NCBI RefSeq assembly: GCF_004004555.2
Contig: NZ_SACP01000013.1
Span: 118,712-182,711 of the forward strand
Source: Methylobacterium oryzihabitans
GTDB lineage: Bacteria; Pseudomonadota; Alphaproteobacteria; Rhizobiales; Beijerinckiaceae
Direction: 5' to 3'
Length of the DNA stretch: 64,000 bases
In this document: positions 8,376 through 17,668 of the stretch, piece after piece
Layout of the letters: every line of letters starts with the position of its first letter
Numbering within the stretch: the stretch's first letter is position 1
Translations under genes and position numbers: made by a program
The notes under the pieces: generated by a model
Database searches by the model: none
Seen by the model: the letters and a program-made list of their open reading frames with translations, nothing else
Told to the model about the DNA's origin: nothing

Positions 8376-9719
8376 TTAGGCCGCCTCGCCCCTCAGCCGC
8401 GCCTCGGCGCGCGCCCGGCCGATCAGCGGCAGCAGGCCGGCGAGGTCGGGCCCGTGGTCGAGGCCGGTCAGCGCGAGGCGCAGGGGCAGGAACAGCGCCT
8501 TGCCCTTGAGGCCGCTTCCCGCCTTCACCGCCTCGGTCCAGCCCTTCCAGGTGGCGCCGTCCCACGGCTCCGGCGGCAGCAGGGCGGCGGCCTGCGCGGC
8601 GAAGGCCGGATCGGCGATCGCCGGCGTCACCGGGCCGCGCACCACCCGCCACCACTCCGCCGCGTCCGAGACCCGGACCAGATTGGCCCGCACCGCCGCC
8701 CAGAACGGCGCGGCGACGGCCGGGTCGATCCCGAGCGCCGCGAGCCGCGGCGCGACCTCGGCGGCATCCATCGCGTGGACGAGGCGAGCGTTGAGCGGCT
8801 CCAGCTCGTGCTCGTCGAACTTCGCCGGCGCCCGCGAGACGTGGGCGAGATCGACGAGGCCGGCGAGCTCGTCGAGGTCGGCCACCGGCCGCACCGCCTC
8901 CGCCGAGCCGGTCAGCACCGCGAGCGAGGCCACCGCGCCGGGCTCGAACCCGGCCGCCCGCAGGCCGCGCAGGGAGAGATGGCCGAGGCGCTTCGACAAC
9001 CCCTCTCCGCTCGCTGTGGTGAGCAGGTTGTGGTGGGCGAAGACCGGGATCGGGGCGCCGAGGGCGGAGAAGATCTGGATCTGGACCGCGGTGTTGGTGA
9101 CGTGGTCCTCGCCGCGGATGACGTGGGTGATGCCCATCTCGGCGTCGTCCACCACCGAGGGCAGGGTGTAGAGATAGCTCCCGTCCTCGCGCACCAGCAC
9201 CGGGTCGGACAGCGAGCCGGCATCGACGTGGCACTCCCCGCGCACGAGGTCGGTCCAGGTCACCGGGCCGGGATCGAGGCGGAAGCGCCAGTGCGGCCGG
9301 CGCCCCTCGGCCTCCAGGGCGGCGCGCTCGGCCTCGCTCAGCCGCAGGGCCGCCCGGTCGTAGATCGGCGGCTGGCCGCGGCCGAGCTGGCGGCGGCGGC
9401 GGCGCTCCAGCTCGTCGGGGGTCTCGTAGGCCGGATAGAGCCGCCCGGCCCGCCGCAGCCGCTCGGCGGCTTCGTCGTAGAGGGCGATGCGGTCGGACTG
9501 GCGCACGCGCCGGTCGGGCACGATGCCGAGCCAGCCGAGATCCTCGTCGATCGCCGCCGCGAACTCCGCCGTCGAGCGGGCGGTGTCGGTGTCGTCGAGG
9601 CGCAGCACGAACCGGCCCCGCTCGCGCCGGGCGTAGAGCGCGTTGAGCAGGGCCGGCCGGGCGTTGCCGATATGCAGGAAGCCGGTGGGCGAGGGGGCGA
9701 AGCGGACGACGGGAGCCAT
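8376..9719 (-). CDS. gltX: Glutamyl-tRNA synthetase
   Basis: This 447-residue class I synthetase charges tRNA(Glu), or a tRNA(Gln) later amidated. The HIGH-type motif is [12 protein letters not shown] near residue 11, and the KMSKS-type motif is GEGLSKRLG (about residue 240). The Rossmann fold is followed by an all-helical anticodon-binding domain (about 300-447), so it is a full-length enzyme, unlike the truncated paralogue at 21413. Many alphaproteobacteria have two GltX proteins, and this one could be either. It starts at ATG 9719 and faces the repeat cluster at its 3' end. Confidence 0.92.
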   Translation of the reverse strand: MAPVVRFAPSPTGFLHIGNARPALLNALYARRERGRFVLRLDDTDTARSTAEFAAAIDEDLGWLGIVPDRRVRQSDRIALYDEAAERLRRAGRLYPAYETPDELERRRRRQLGRGQPPIYDRAALRLSEAERAALEAEGRRPHWRFRLDPGPVTWTDLVRGECHVDAGSLSDPVLVREDGSYLYTLPSVVDDAEMGITHVIRGEDHVTNTAVQIQIFSALGAPIPVFAHHNLLTTASGEGLSKRLGHLSLRGLRAAGFEPGAVASLAVLTGSAEAVRPVADLDELAGLVDLAHVSRAPAKFDEHELEPLNARLVHAMDAAEVAPRLAALGIDPAVAAPFWAAVRANLVRVSDAAEWWRVVRGPVTPAIADPAFAAQAAALLPPEPWDGATWKGWTEAVKAGSGLKGKALFLPLRLALTGLDHGPDLAGLLPLIGRARAEARLRGEAA

Positions 9720-9835
9720 GGCGGGCTTCTACGCATCCCCGCCGCGGCTGTCACACGGGCGGGCCGGGGAAATCGGCGCCGCCGGAGCGGAACCGCTTGA
9801 CGCCCCGGCGTACCCCGCCTAGAAGCCCCGTCACC

Positions 9836-9910
9836 GGGCGCGTAGCTCAGCGGGAGAGCATTCGCTTCACACGCGAAGGGTCACAGGTTCAATCCCTGTC
9901 GCGCCCACCA
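9836..9910 (+). tRNA. tRNA-Val (anticodon CAC)
   Basis: A complete cloverleaf is visible. The acceptor stem pairs GGGCGCG (9836-9842) with CGCGCCC (9900-9906). The D-arm contains GCTCAGCGGGAGAGC. The anticodon stem TTCGC/GCGAA encloses loop TTCACAC with anticodon CAC. The T-arm contains GGTTCAATCC. The discriminator base is A and CCA is encoded (9908-9910). It reads GUG valine codons. Confidence 0.96.
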
Positions 9911-9934
9911 TCCTCCGGTCAGCCGACATTCCGA

Positions 9935-10888
9935 TCATGAGCGTTCTTCCGGGAGCGCGCTCTTCGGCATGAGCATGTGGACGCCCTTGTTGCCGTCGAC
10001 GGTCTGGGTGATGCGCAGGTTCCCGGCCAGCGAGCACAGCATGTAGGCCTGGTTGCGGGTGAGGCTCGTGCGCTCGCACAGCCGCGCCACCATCTCGCGC
10101 ACCGCCTGCCGCATCGCCTCGTCGAGACTCTCGTGCAGCCCGATCGACATCAGGTCGGTCGGCGTCTCGGCGAACGGCCACACGTAGCCCAGGTCCTTGC
10201 GCACCGTGAGCCGGAACCGGCCCTGCAGCGCCGTCTCCAGGGCGGTGATGCAGACCTCGCCGTCGCCCTGCACCGCGTGGCCGTCGCCGGCATAGAAGCC
10301 CGCGCCCTCGTTGAAGACCGGCAGGTAGAGCGTGGTGCCGGCGCGCAACTCCTTGTTGTCCATGTTGCCGCCGAACCGCCGCGGCACCGGCGTCGTCACC
10401 CGCCCCCATTCCGCCGGCGGCGCCACCGCCAGCACGCCGAAGAACGGTTCGAGCGGCAGCTCGGTGCCCCAGGGCAGCACCGCGACGTTGCGGTGGAGGT
10501 CGATGTCCGGGTGGATCGTCTCGTACTCCGTGAACTCGTCCGGCAGGGTGCCGAGCAGCGGCAGGATCGAGACGAAGCCCCAGTCCTGGGTCAGCGTCAG
10601 GTCGAGGATGTCGACCTGCAGGACGTCGCCCGGCATCGCCCCGCGGACATGGACCGGGCCGGTGACGAAGTGCGGGCCGATGCCCGGCTCGTGGGCGGCG
10701 AGCGCCGCCCGGTAGCCGGCCGGCACCCGGGCCGGGTCGGGATGGAGCGAGCGGCTGCCGCCGGCCGGATGCGCATGCAGCGTGACCGTGTCGCCGGATT
10801 CGACCGTCAGCACCGGCGGCAGGGTGGCGTCGAAGTAGCCGAGGATCGTGGTGTCCGGCACGGCCGGGATCTCGTGATGGGTCGGCAT
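9935..10888 (-). CDS. Acetamidase/formamidase family protein
   Basis: This 317-residue protein matches the FmdA/AmdA family, which hydrolyses formamide, acetamide or related short amides to acid and ammonia. Typical segments are SGDTVTLHAHPAGG, HFVTGPVHVRGAMPGDVLQVDI, NMDNKELRAGTTLYLPVFNEGAGFYAGDGHA and CERTSLTRNQAYMLCSLAGNLRITQTVDGNKGVH. Length fits the bacterial family (about 300-410). There is no signal peptide, so it is cytoplasmic. It stands alone between tRNA-Val and an exported protein gene. Substrate is not determinable. Confidence 0.85.
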   Translation of the reverse strand: MPTHHEIPAVPDTTILGYFDATLPPVLTVESGDTVTLHAHPAGGSRSLHPDPARVPAGYRAALAAHEPGIGPHFVTGPVHVRGAMPGDVLQVDILDLTLTQDWGFVSILPLLGTLPDEFTEYETIHPDIDLHRNVAVLPWGTELPLEPFFGVLAVAPPAEWGRVTTPVPRRFGGNMDNKELRAGTTLYLPVFNEGAGFYAGDGHAVQGDGEVCITALETALQGRFRLTVRKDLGYVWPFAETPTDLMSIGLHESLDEAMRQAVREMVARLCERTSLTRNQAYMLCSLAGNLRITQTVDGNKGVHMLMPKSALPEERS

Positions 10889-11042
10889 GCGGCCTCCGTG
10901 GCGAGGCCCCGATCATGCGGGGCGGGGCCGCCTCTGCAAGGCCCGTTCCGGGGCGCCGGGGTGGAACGAGGCTCGACAGGTCCGGGCGGCTCGCCCACAA
11001 GTCCGGGCACGCTCCGTGCCGTCGATCCAGGAGGCCAGACCG

Positions 11043-12272
11043 ATGCCCCGCCGCCCGGCCGCCCTGCTGCTGCTCGCCGCGCTCGCGGCCCCCGCCCCCG
11101 CGGTCGCGCAGGCGCCGCGCCCGCCCGTGCCGAAGCCCGCCACCCCCGATCCGGCCTTCGAGGCGGCGCGGACCGCCTTCGAGGCGCGGCCCGAGGACGA
11201 GCGGCGGCGGGTGCAGGACGCCCTGGTCTGGGCCGGGGACTACAACAGCGTCACCACCGGCGCCTTCGGCCGGCGCACCTTCGAGGCCCTTCAGGCGTGG
11301 CAGGCCTGGGCCGGCGCGCCCGGCACCGGCCTCCTCGACGACCGCGAGCGCGCCGCCCTCCTGGCCGCCGGGGAGGCGGCCCGCAGGGCCGCGGGGTTCG
11401 TCGTGCGGGAGGACCCGGCGACCGGCCTCGTCCTCGGCGTCCCCGAGCGGTGGCTGCCGAAGCGCAGCCGCCAGCCCGACGGCACCCGCTGGCAGAGCGC
11501 CGACGGCCGCGTGACCCTCGACAGCAAGGCGTTCGCCCCGGGCGCGGCCGACCTCGACGGGCTGTTCGAGCGCGCGACCCTCGCCACGCCCGACCGCAAG
11601 GTGACCTACAAGCTGCGCCGGCCCGACTTCCTCGTCGTGACGGGAGAGACCGCCACCGGCAAGTTCTACATCCGCTACGCCGCCGGCGCGGCGGGCGTGC
11701 GCGGCTTCACCCTGGCCTACGACAAGGCGCTGGCGCGCGACCTCGACCGGCTGATGATCGCGATCGCCAACAGCTTCGTGCCGTTCCCCGCCGAGGCGCC
11801 GCCCGTCGCCCCCGTCGCGGCGTCGCCGCCCGTCCGCCCGGCCGCGCCCGCACCCGCACCCGCCGCGGCGGCGCCCGGCGCGCCGGCGACGGCCCCGGGG
11901 CTGCCCGATCCCGACGCGGCCCTGGTGGGCGTGGCGGCGGGGCGCGAGGGCGGTCCGGCGGTGGCGCCGGGGGTGGCCGGTCCGGGCGGAACGGTGGCGG
12001 CGCCGCTCCAGCCGGGTGCGGCCGGGGCGCCGGTCCTCGACCGGTCCGGCCGGCTGGTCGGCCTCGTCGCCCGCCTGCCGGCCCGGCCCCGGCTGATCGC
12101 CGGGGTGATGCCGCCGACGAGCCACCCGGTCGTCGGCCTCGACGCGCTGCGAACCTTTCTCGGCCGCGACGGGACCCTGCCCCCCGCCGCCGGCGAGGCC
12201 GCGCCGCGCAGCGCCGGCGCCATCGCGGCGAGCGTCGCCGGGCGGGTGGTGGCGGTGCGGTGCGGGTCGTGA
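11043..12272 (+). CDS. Exported peptidoglycan-binding-like protein with a degenerate protease-like tail
   Basis: The protein has 409 residues. A signal peptide (AALLLLAALAAPAPAVAQA) is followed by a PG_binding_1-like helix pair (VQDALVWAGDYNSVTTGAFGRRTFEALQAWQ, about 56-90). A conserved alpha/beta region of unknown type follows to about residue 245, then a long Pro/Ala-rich linker. The end, GAAGAPVLDRSGRLVGLVARL, resembles the GNSGGPVxDxxGRVVGI strand of trypsin/HtrA proteases. Alanine stands where the catalytic serine belongs, and no His/Asp half is visible. It is probably a periplasmic, non-catalytic protein. Upstream GGAGG supports the ATG at 11043. Confidence 0.65.
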   Translation: MPRRPAALLLLAALAAPAPAVAQAPRPPVPKPATPDPAFEAARTAFEARPEDERRRVQDALVWAGDYNSVTTGAFGRRTFEALQAWQAWAGAPGTGLLDDRERAALLAAGEAARRAAGFVVREDPATGLVLGVPERWLPKRSRQPDGTRWQSADGRVTLDSKAFAPGAADLDGLFERATLATPDRKVTYKLRRPDFLVVTGETATGKFYIRYAAGAAGVRGFTLAYDKALARDLDRLMIAIANSFVPFPAEAPPVAPVAASPPVRPAAPAPAPAAAAPGAPATAPGLPDPDAALVGVAAGREGGPAVAPGVAGPGGTVAAPLQPGAAGAPVLDRSGRLVGLVARLPARPRLIAGVMPPTSHPVVGLDALRTFLGRDGTLPPAAGEAAPRSAGAIAASVAGRVVAVRCGS

Positions 12273-12299
12273 AACCGGCGCCCGGCGGGGCGCGGAGAT

Positions 12300-12327
12300 C
12301 GGCGGCGGCGCCGAAGCGCCGCCGCCG
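12300..12327. terminator. Bidirectional hairpin
   Basis: Arms GGCGGCGGCG (12301-12310) and CGCCGCCGCC (12317-12326) lie between the convergent genes ending at 12272 and 12340. There is no T-run, as is usual in such G/C-rich DNA. Confidence 0.6.
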
Positions 12328-12339
12328 TTCACCCGGCGC

Positions 12340-13488
12340 CTATTGCGGCTTGCCGTCGCCGGTCGTGCCGGCGGCTCCGTCCGCGGGCGGCTTGGCGAGC
12401 TGCTGGCGGGTCTCGGCGAGCTTCGCCTGGGTCGCGGCGAGATCCTGGCGCGCCGCGGCGAGCCGGTCGTCGAGGGCGGCGGTCTCCTTGTTGCGCGTCG
12501 CCAGGGTCTCGGTCAGCGTCGCCAGCTCGGCCTGGGCGTCGGCCTGACGCTTGCGCAGGCCGTCGAGGGCCGCGGTGGCGGCGTCGCGGTCGGCGGTGAG
12601 CTGCTGGAGCGTCTGCTCGGATTGTGTCCGCTCGGCGATCACCCGGTCGCGTTGCGCCTGGGCCTCGGCGAGGTCCTTGCGAACCCCGGCGAGGGCATCC
12701 CGGGCCTGGGTGAGGTCGCGGCCGCCCTGATCGATGTCGGCGCGCAGCTTGTCGCGGTCCGTGTTGAGACCGGCGACGGCCTGCTCGATCTCGCCGCGCT
12801 GCTTGCCGGCGGCCTCGGTCGCCGACCGAGCCTCCGCGAGGTCCTTCTGGGCCGCCGCGGCGCCCTCGCGGGCCTTCTGCTGGCTCTGCTCCGCGGTGAC
12901 GAGGTCGGCCGCCTTGGTGGTGGCCTCCTGGGTCATGGCGGCGAGGTCGGCCCGCAGCTTCGCCTCCTGCCGGCGCGCCTCTTCGAGCCGGCGCCCGACC
13001 TCGGCGAGTTCCTGGGTCCTCGCCACCGAGGTCTTCTCGGCCGCCGTGATCGCGTCGCGCAAGGGGCTGAGCTTCTGCTCGGCCTGGTTCACCTGGGCCT
13101 GGATCTCGGTGAGGCGCTGCGTCTCGGTCTCGGCGGTCTTCTTCGCCTCCGCCGTCCTGGCCTCCGCCGCCGCCTGTTCCCGGGTCAGGCCGGACAGCCG
13201 CGCCTGCGCCTGCTCGGCGCCCTGGGCGGCGTCGCGGTTCTGCTGCGCGGCCGCGGCGATCTTCTTCTGGAGCGCGTCGAGGCTGCCGGCGGCCGAGATC
13301 TGGCGGTCGAGGTCGGTCTGGAGGGACGCGGTCCGGCCCTGCAGCTCGAGGATGCGCAGGTCGCGGGCCGTGCGCTGGCGGCCGGCGGCGATGGACGCGA
13401 CCACGAGCCAGATCAGCAGCACCGCGGCGATGACCGCGAGGCTGAACGGCACCGGTCGGCGGAGTTCGGAACGGTAATCGATGGCCAT
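12340..13488 (-). CDS. Membrane-anchored coiled-coil protein
   Basis: The protein has 382 residues: a short basic N-terminus, one transmembrane helix (FSLAVIAAVLLIWLVVASIA, about 15-34), then about 330 residues of Ala/Glu/Gln/Arg/Lys-rich heptads forming long coiled coils. Many related segments occur (AEARTAEAKKTAETETQRL, LAEARSATEAAGKQRGEIEQ). The end is low-complexity (KPPADGAAGTTGDGKPQ). The topology suggests a periplasmic rod anchored in the inner membrane, perhaps a scaffold or envelope-spacing factor. I do not recognise a named family, and similarity to SMC or tropomyosin-like proteins would be only compositional. Confidence 0.7.
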   Translation of the reverse strand: MAIDYRSELRRPVPFSLAVIAAVLLIWLVVASIAAGRQRTARDLRILELQGRTASLQTDLDRQISAAGSLDALQKKIAAAAQQNRDAAQGAEQAQARLSGLTREQAAAEARTAEAKKTAETETQRLTEIQAQVNQAEQKLSPLRDAITAAEKTSVARTQELAEVGRRLEEARRQEAKLRADLAAMTQEATTKAADLVTAEQSQQKAREGAAAAQKDLAEARSATEAAGKQRGEIEQAVAGLNTDRDKLRADIDQGGRDLTQARDALAGVRKDLAEAQAQRDRVIAERTQSEQTLQQLTADRDAATAALDGLRKRQADAQAELATLTETLATRNKETAALDDRLAAARQDLAATQAKLAETRQQLAKPPADGAAGTTGDGKPQ

Positions 13489-14022
13489 GGTGGTCTCGCG
13501 TTAGGGGGAAACGGTGCCGGCCGTCGGCGTCGATCCGGGGGCCGCTCGCCGCGCGTAACGACGATCCCCGCCGTCGGACTCTCGGACGGGGCGGCGAGGA
13601 ACGTCGTCGGTCATGAGGAGGCCTCGCCGCGACCGGGCTAGGTCCGGCCCGGGGCAGGTGTGCTCCGGAGCGTCGCCTTCAATAGGTCTTTCGTACCAGT
13701 ACAGCGAACTTTATCGCCCATCCCGACAGTCGCCCCGATTCGGTTGCGGCCCCAGAGCTTTGCGGCTCGGCGTTTCCAGTCGCTCCGGTGTGCCTCCACA
13801 CTCCACATCCGAAATCCGGCGACAGTCCAGGCCCAACACGGACCTGCTGAGCGACCGCTTCGTCACGATTTATGACTTACCTGGTATGGTCGTATCATTG
13901 AAGCGAGCCGTTCCGACCAAAGATGAGCCATGCCCGGTTCGGATGGCGGCTCCTGGCGGCTCTCGGCCAGCCCGGACTCTCCACGATCCGAACCGGTACT
14001 CGTCGACAGGAGGATCGAGACG
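13489..14022. other. Long intergenic region upstream of aqpZ
   Basis: These 534 bp have no convincing reading frame. The part from about 13680 to 13920 is A/T-richer than average and contains promoter-like sequence (ATTTATGACTTACC, then GGTATGGTCGTATCATTG). It probably carries the aqpZ promoter and possibly a small RNA. No hairpin typical of a riboswitch was found. Confidence 0.4.
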
Positions 14023-14760
14023 ATGGATCACGACATCCGGCGCCGCGTCGCGGCTGAATTCTTCGGCACGTTCTGGCTCACCTTCGGCGGCTGCGGCGCG
14101 GCCGTGCTCTCGGCGGCCTTCCCGGACCTCGGCATCGGATTCCTCGGCGTCTCCCTCGCCTTCGGCCTCACCGTGCTCGGCATGGCCTACGCGGTCGGCC
14201 ACATCTCGGGCGGCCACTTCAACCCGGCCGTCACCCTCGGGTTGTGGACGGCGGGCCGCTGCGCCGACCGGCACGTCCTGCCCTACCTCGTCGCCCAGGT
14301 GGTCGGGTCGGTCGCGGCGGCCGGCGCGCTCTACCTCGTCGCCTCCGGCAAGGCGGGCTGGGTCCTCGCGGGCTTCGCCTCGAACGGCTACGGCGCCCTC
14401 AGCCCCGGCCGGTACGGCCTCGTCGCCTGCCTGACGACCGAGGTCCTCACCACCTTCTTCTTCCTCACCATCATCATCGGCGCGACCTCGAGGGGCGCGG
14501 CGGCCGGCTTCGCCGGAATCCCGATCGGCTTCGCCCTGGTGCTGATCCACCTCATCTCGATTCCGGTCACCAACACCTCGGTCAACCCGGCCCGCTCGAC
14601 CGGCGTCGCCCTGTTCGCCGGGAGCGAGTACGTCGCGCAGCTGTGGCTGTTCTGGCTCGCCCCGATCGCCGGCGCGATGGCGGCCGGCCTGCTGGCGCGG
14701 TGGCTCTACCGGGAGAGCCGGATCCTCGACACGGTCGTTGTCGAGAAGCGGGCCGCGTGA
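14023..14760 (+). CDS. aqpZ: Aquaporin Z-type water channel
   Basis: This 245-residue MIP-family inner-membrane protein has six hydrophobic helices and both pore motifs: [11 protein letters not shown] (about residue 66) and [11 protein letters not shown] (about 187). Arginine after the second NPA and the residues around it fit the narrow water-selective filter of AqpZ rather than a glycerol facilitator. ACAGGAGG eleven bases upstream supports the ATG at 14023 over longer upstream starts. It likely mediates rapid osmotic water flux. A small exported protein gene follows after 4 bp. Confidence 0.92.
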   Translation: MDHDIRRRVAAEFFGTFWLTFGGCGAAVLSAAFPDLGIGFLGVSLAFGLTVLGMAYAVGHISGGHFNPAVTLGLWTAGRCADRHVLPYLVAQVVGSVAAAGALYLVASGKAGWVLAGFASNGYGALSPGRYGLVACLTTEVLTTFFFLTIIIGATSRGAAAGFAGIPIGFALVLIHLISIPVTNTSVNPARSTGVALFAGSEYVAQLWLFWLAPIAGAMAAGLLARWLYRESRILDTVVVEKRAA

Positions 14761-14764
14761 GGCG

Positions 14765-15133
14765 ATGGCGACTCCTCTCAGCCGCGCCCTCGCCGCGTCC
14801 GCCCTCCTCCTCGTCCTCGCCGCTCCGGCCCGGGCGACCACCCGCTTCGACGGGGCGTGGTCGGTCGTGGCGACGACCGAGAGCGGACGCTGCACCGGTC
14901 CCTACCGCTACCCCATCGTCATCCGCGGCGGGATCGTCGACGATGCCGGCGGGAACGACGTCGACGCCAGCGGACAGGCCGCGGCGGACGGCCGGATCAC
15001 CGGCCGCATCCGCCAGGGGCTCGCCAGCGTGTCGGTCTCCGGCCGCCTGCGCGGCGCGGCCGGCAGCGGGCGCTGGACCCTCTCGGGGCTCGGCGGCTGC
15101 TCCGGCCGCTGGACGGCGCGCCGGACCGGCTGA
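14765..15133 (+). CDS. Small exported protein of unknown function
   Basis: The protein has 122 residues with a signal peptide (ALAASALLLVLAAPARA, cleavage near 24). The mature part begins TTRFDGAWSVVATTESGRC and is rich in Gly, Ser and short beta-strand patterns (YPIVIRGGIVDDAGG, GRITGRIRQGLASVSVSGRL). Three cysteines could form a disulfide. Similar short FDGxW proteins occur in methylobacteria without known function. Start 14765 is the ATG at the hydrophobic leader, 4 bp after aqpZ, so the two may be cotranscribed. Confidence 0.65.
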   Translation: MATPLSRALAASALLLVLAAPARATTRFDGAWSVVATTESGRCTGPYRYPIVIRGGIVDDAGGNDVDASGQAAADGRITGRIRQGLASVSVSGRLRGAAGSGRWTLSGLGGCSGRWTARRTG

Positions 15134-15154
15134 GGCTCCCGAGCCGGCAGCCTC

Positions 15155-15982
15155 TCAGCCCCGCGCCAGCCGCACCGCCGCGTCGGTCAGCGCCCCGTCC
15201 GGCCGGATCATCCGGTCGAGGATCGAGAAATGGTCGTCGTCGAGGGGCAGCAGGTCGCCGCTCAGGCCGTGGCCGGTCCAGGCGGCGTGGTACTCCGTCG
15301 ATTGCCGGCGCAGTTCCGGCAGTTCCCGCGTCCCGAACGCCACGGTGAGCGGGCCGGCGATCGTCGGGAGGTGGCGGATCGGCGACAGGGCCTCGACCTC
15401 GCCTTCGGACAGGCGCAGGGCGTCGTCGAGGGCGGTGCCGCGGATCGGTTCGAGGTCGAAGATCCCGCTCACCGCGAGGCCGGCATCGACCTCCGGCCAC
15501 GCCGTCGCCAGGGCGGCGAGGTGGCCGCCCGCCGACCAGCCGGAGACGACGAGCCGCCGCATCCGGCCCGCTTCGGCGTCGTGGGCGCGCAGCCGCGCGA
15601 GCGCCGCCCGCACCTCGTCGGCGATCCCGGTCAGGGTCGTCTCCGGGCACAGGGTATAGCCGACCAGCGCGACGTCGAGCCCGCGGGCGAGCGGGCCCTC
15701 GGCGAGGCTCGAGAACCCCTCCTTGGCGTTGCGCTGCCAGTAGCCGCCGTGGATGAACACGAGGAGCGGCGCGTCGGCGCTCCCGCAGCCGAACAGGTCG
15801 ATGCGCTCGCGCTCGCGCTCGCCGTAGGCGAGCTCGCGGCAATGCGGGTGGCCGGCCCGGAAGGCGGCGCTGCGGGCGCGCAGCGCCGCCATGGTGTCGG
15901 CGCTGCCCGGCACGGCGCCGGAATTGTCGTAGGCCGCGCTGAGCGCGGCGCGGTCGAGGGTCCGCCAGTCGGGATCAGGCAT
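15155..15982 (-). CDS. Alpha/beta hydrolase, kynurenine formamidase-like
   Basis: The 275-residue protein has the HGG-type oxyanion motif FIHGGYWQ (about residue 75), nucleophile elbow GWSAGG (about 136) and a C-terminal DDDHF providing the His. This set is typical of the esterase/arylformamidase branch that includes bacterial kynurenine formamidase-like enzymes. The ATG at 15982 lies inside the 3' end of the upstream gene (8-bp overlap), so it is the last gene of the ABC-transporter operon. Hydrolysis of an ester or N-acyl bond in an imported compound is inferred. Confidence 0.8.
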   Translation of the reverse strand: MPDPDWRTLDRAALSAAYDNSGAVPGSADTMAALRARSAAFRAGHPHCRELAYGERERERIDLFGCGSADAPLLVFIHGGYWQRNAKEGFSSLAEGPLARGLDVALVGYTLCPETTLTGIADEVRAALARLRAHDAEAGRMRRLVVSGWSAGGHLAALATAWPEVDAGLAVSGIFDLEPIRGTALDDALRLSEGEVEALSPIRHLPTIAGPLTVAFGTRELPELRRQSTEYHAAWTGHGLSGDLLPLDDDHFSILDRMIRPDGALTDAAVRLARG

Positions 15983-16892
15983 CGTCACCGGTTCCGAGAT
16001 ACCAGTCGAGGATATCGCGGCCCTGCCAGAACACCACGTCCGATCGCGCCAGCAGCGCGTCGAGCAATCGCTCGACCACCGCGATCCGGTGCGGCACGCC
16101 GGTGAGGTAGGGGTGGATCGCGAAGCTCATCACCTTGGCGCCGCCGAGCGGTCCGTCGCCCGCCGCCTCCGCCGCCAGCCGCTCGACCTGGGCCAGCGCC
16201 CGGGCCAGAAACTCCTCGGCCGGCTGCTGCTGCACGGCGATCAGCGGCACGTCGTTGATCTCGACCGAGTAGGGCAGCGTCACCAGCGGCCCGTGGCGGG
16301 TGGCGATCCGGCACGGCCGGTCGTCCATCGGCCAGTCGCCGAGATAGGCGATGCCCGCCGCCTTGAGCAGGTCGGGGGTGTCGAGGGTCTCGGTCAGCCC
16401 CGGGCCGAGCCAGCCGGCGGGCGGCGCCCCGGTGCAGGCGGCGATCGCCTCGACCGTGCGGGCGATCATCCCGGCCTCGTCGGCGACGCGGTGGGTCGGC
16501 ACCTGCACGAAGCCGTGGCCCATGAACTCCCAGCCGGCATCCCGCGCCGCCTCCGCGACCCGCGGATAGGTGCGGCAGACCGAGCCGTTGATCGACAGGG
16601 TCGGGCGGATGCCCCGGCGCGCGAAGGCGTCGAGGAAGCGCCAGAACCCGACCCGCATCCCGTATTCGTGCCAGGCCCAGTTCGGCACGTCGGGCAGCAG
16701 CGGCGCGGCCGTCGGCGCCACCAGGGCCTGGCGCGGCATCGGGTTGTCGATGAGCCAGTGCTCGACGTTGACCACCGGCCAGACCGCGAGGTGCCGGCCC
16801 CCCGGCAGCGTCAGGCGCGGACGGTCGACCGCGGCACGGTAGGTCAGGCGGTGCTCGGGACGGCGGGGATCGTCGCTCATCGCCGGGTTCAT
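15975..16892 (-). CDS. Polysaccharide deacetylase-fold hydrolase, PuuE/allantoinase-like
   Basis: The 305-residue protein has a NodB/deacetylase fold of the cofactor-poor PuuE allantoinase type, not a secreted chitin deacetylase, because there is no signal peptide. Visible family features are HLAVWPVVNVEHW near residue 35, ARRGIRPTLSINGSVCRTYP, WEFMGHGFVQVPTHRV, AGWLGPGLTETLDTPDLL, YSVEINDVPLI and FAIHPYLTGVPHRI. Related enzymes open ring amides or deformylate small N-compounds. Its start overlaps the ATPase stop (ATGA) and its end overlaps the next hydrolase, so it is tightly coupled in the operon. The exact substrate is unknown. Confidence 0.78.
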   Translation of the reverse strand: MNPAMSDDPRRPEHRLTYRAAVDRPRLTLPGGRHLAVWPVVNVEHWLIDNPMPRQALVAPTAAPLLPDVPNWAWHEYGMRVGFWRFLDAFARRGIRPTLSINGSVCRTYPRVAEAARDAGWEFMGHGFVQVPTHRVADEAGMIARTVEAIAACTGAPPAGWLGPGLTETLDTPDLLKAAGIAYLGDWPMDDRPCRIATRHGPLVTLPYSVEINDVPLIAVQQQPAEEFLARALAQVERLAAEAAGDGPLGGAKVMSFAIHPYLTGVPHRIAVVERLLDALLARSDVVFWQGRDILDWYLGTGDDA

Positions 16893-17668
16893 GCGGCCTT
16901 GCGGGAATGGTGGCTGTGGAGCTGGCCGGCGAGCATCCGGCGCAGGTCGTTGAAGGCCGGGCTCGCCACGTCGCGACGGCGCGGCAGGTCGATCTCGTGG
17001 ACGGTCTCGATCCGGCCGGGGCCGGGCGACATCATCACCACGCGGTCGGCGAGGAAGATCGCCTCCTCGATCGCGTGGGTGACGAACAGCACGGTCAGGC
17101 CGGTGCGGCTCCACAGGTCGAGGAGCTCGTCCTGCAGCCGCTCGCGGGTCATCGCGTCGAGTGCCCCGAACGGCTCGTCCATCAGCACCACCTCGGCGTC
17201 GTTGGCGAGCACCCGGGCGATGGCGACCCGCTGCTTCATGCCGCCCGAGAGCTGGTGCGGATGGGCGTCGGCGAAGCGCTGGAGGCCAACGAGTTCGATG
17301 TAGCGCTCGGCGGTCTCGCGCACCTCGGCCGCCGGCCGGCCGCGGGACTTCGGCCCGAAGCCGATGTTGTCGCGCACGGTGAGCCAGGGAAACAGGCCGT
17401 AATCCTGGAACACCATGCCGCGACTCGGGTCCGGCCCGGAAACCGGCTTGTCCCACATCAGCGCCTCGCCCTCGGTCGCGGTCTCGAACCCGGCGACGAG
17501 GCGCAGGAGGGTGGACTTGCCGCAGCCGGAGGCGCCAAGCAGGCACACGAACTCGCCCCGCTTCACCGTGAGGGTGGCGCCCTTGAGCGCGTCGATGCGC
17601 TTGCCCTGGACGGTGAACGACTTCGAGACGTTGCGGATGTCGAGGATCGGGATCGTCGGCTCAGGCAT
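16889..17668 (-). CDS. ABC transporter ATPase (nitrate/sulfonate/taurine type)
   Basis: The 259-residue ATPase resembles SsuB/TauB: Walker A GASGCGKST (about 50), signature LSGGMKQR, Walker B VVLMDEPFGALD and switch His in VLFVTHAIEEA. It energises uptake through the permease at 17661. Its start overlaps the permease stop by 8 bp and its stop overlaps the next gene, giving one transcript: binding protein, permease, ATPase, deacetylase-like, hydrolase. Confidence 0.92.
   Translation of the reverse strand: MPEPTIPILDIRNVSKSFTVQGKRIDALKGATLTVKRGEFVCLLGASGCGKSTLLRLVAGFETATEGEALMWDKPVSGPDPSRGMVFQDYGLFPWLTVRDNIGFGPKSRGRPAAEVRETAERYIELVGLQRFADAHPHQLSGGMKQRVAIARVLANDAEVVLMDEPFGALDAMTRERLQDELLDLWSRTGLTVLFVTHAIEEAIFLADRVVMMSPGPGRIETVHEIDLPRRRDVASPAFNDLRRMLAGQLHSHHSRKAA

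Noticed and set aside
13613..14434. A 273-codon plus-strand frame upstream of and overlapping aqpZ
   Set aside because: It overlaps aqpZ out of frame, and its translation is Ser/Pro/Arg-rich low complexity.
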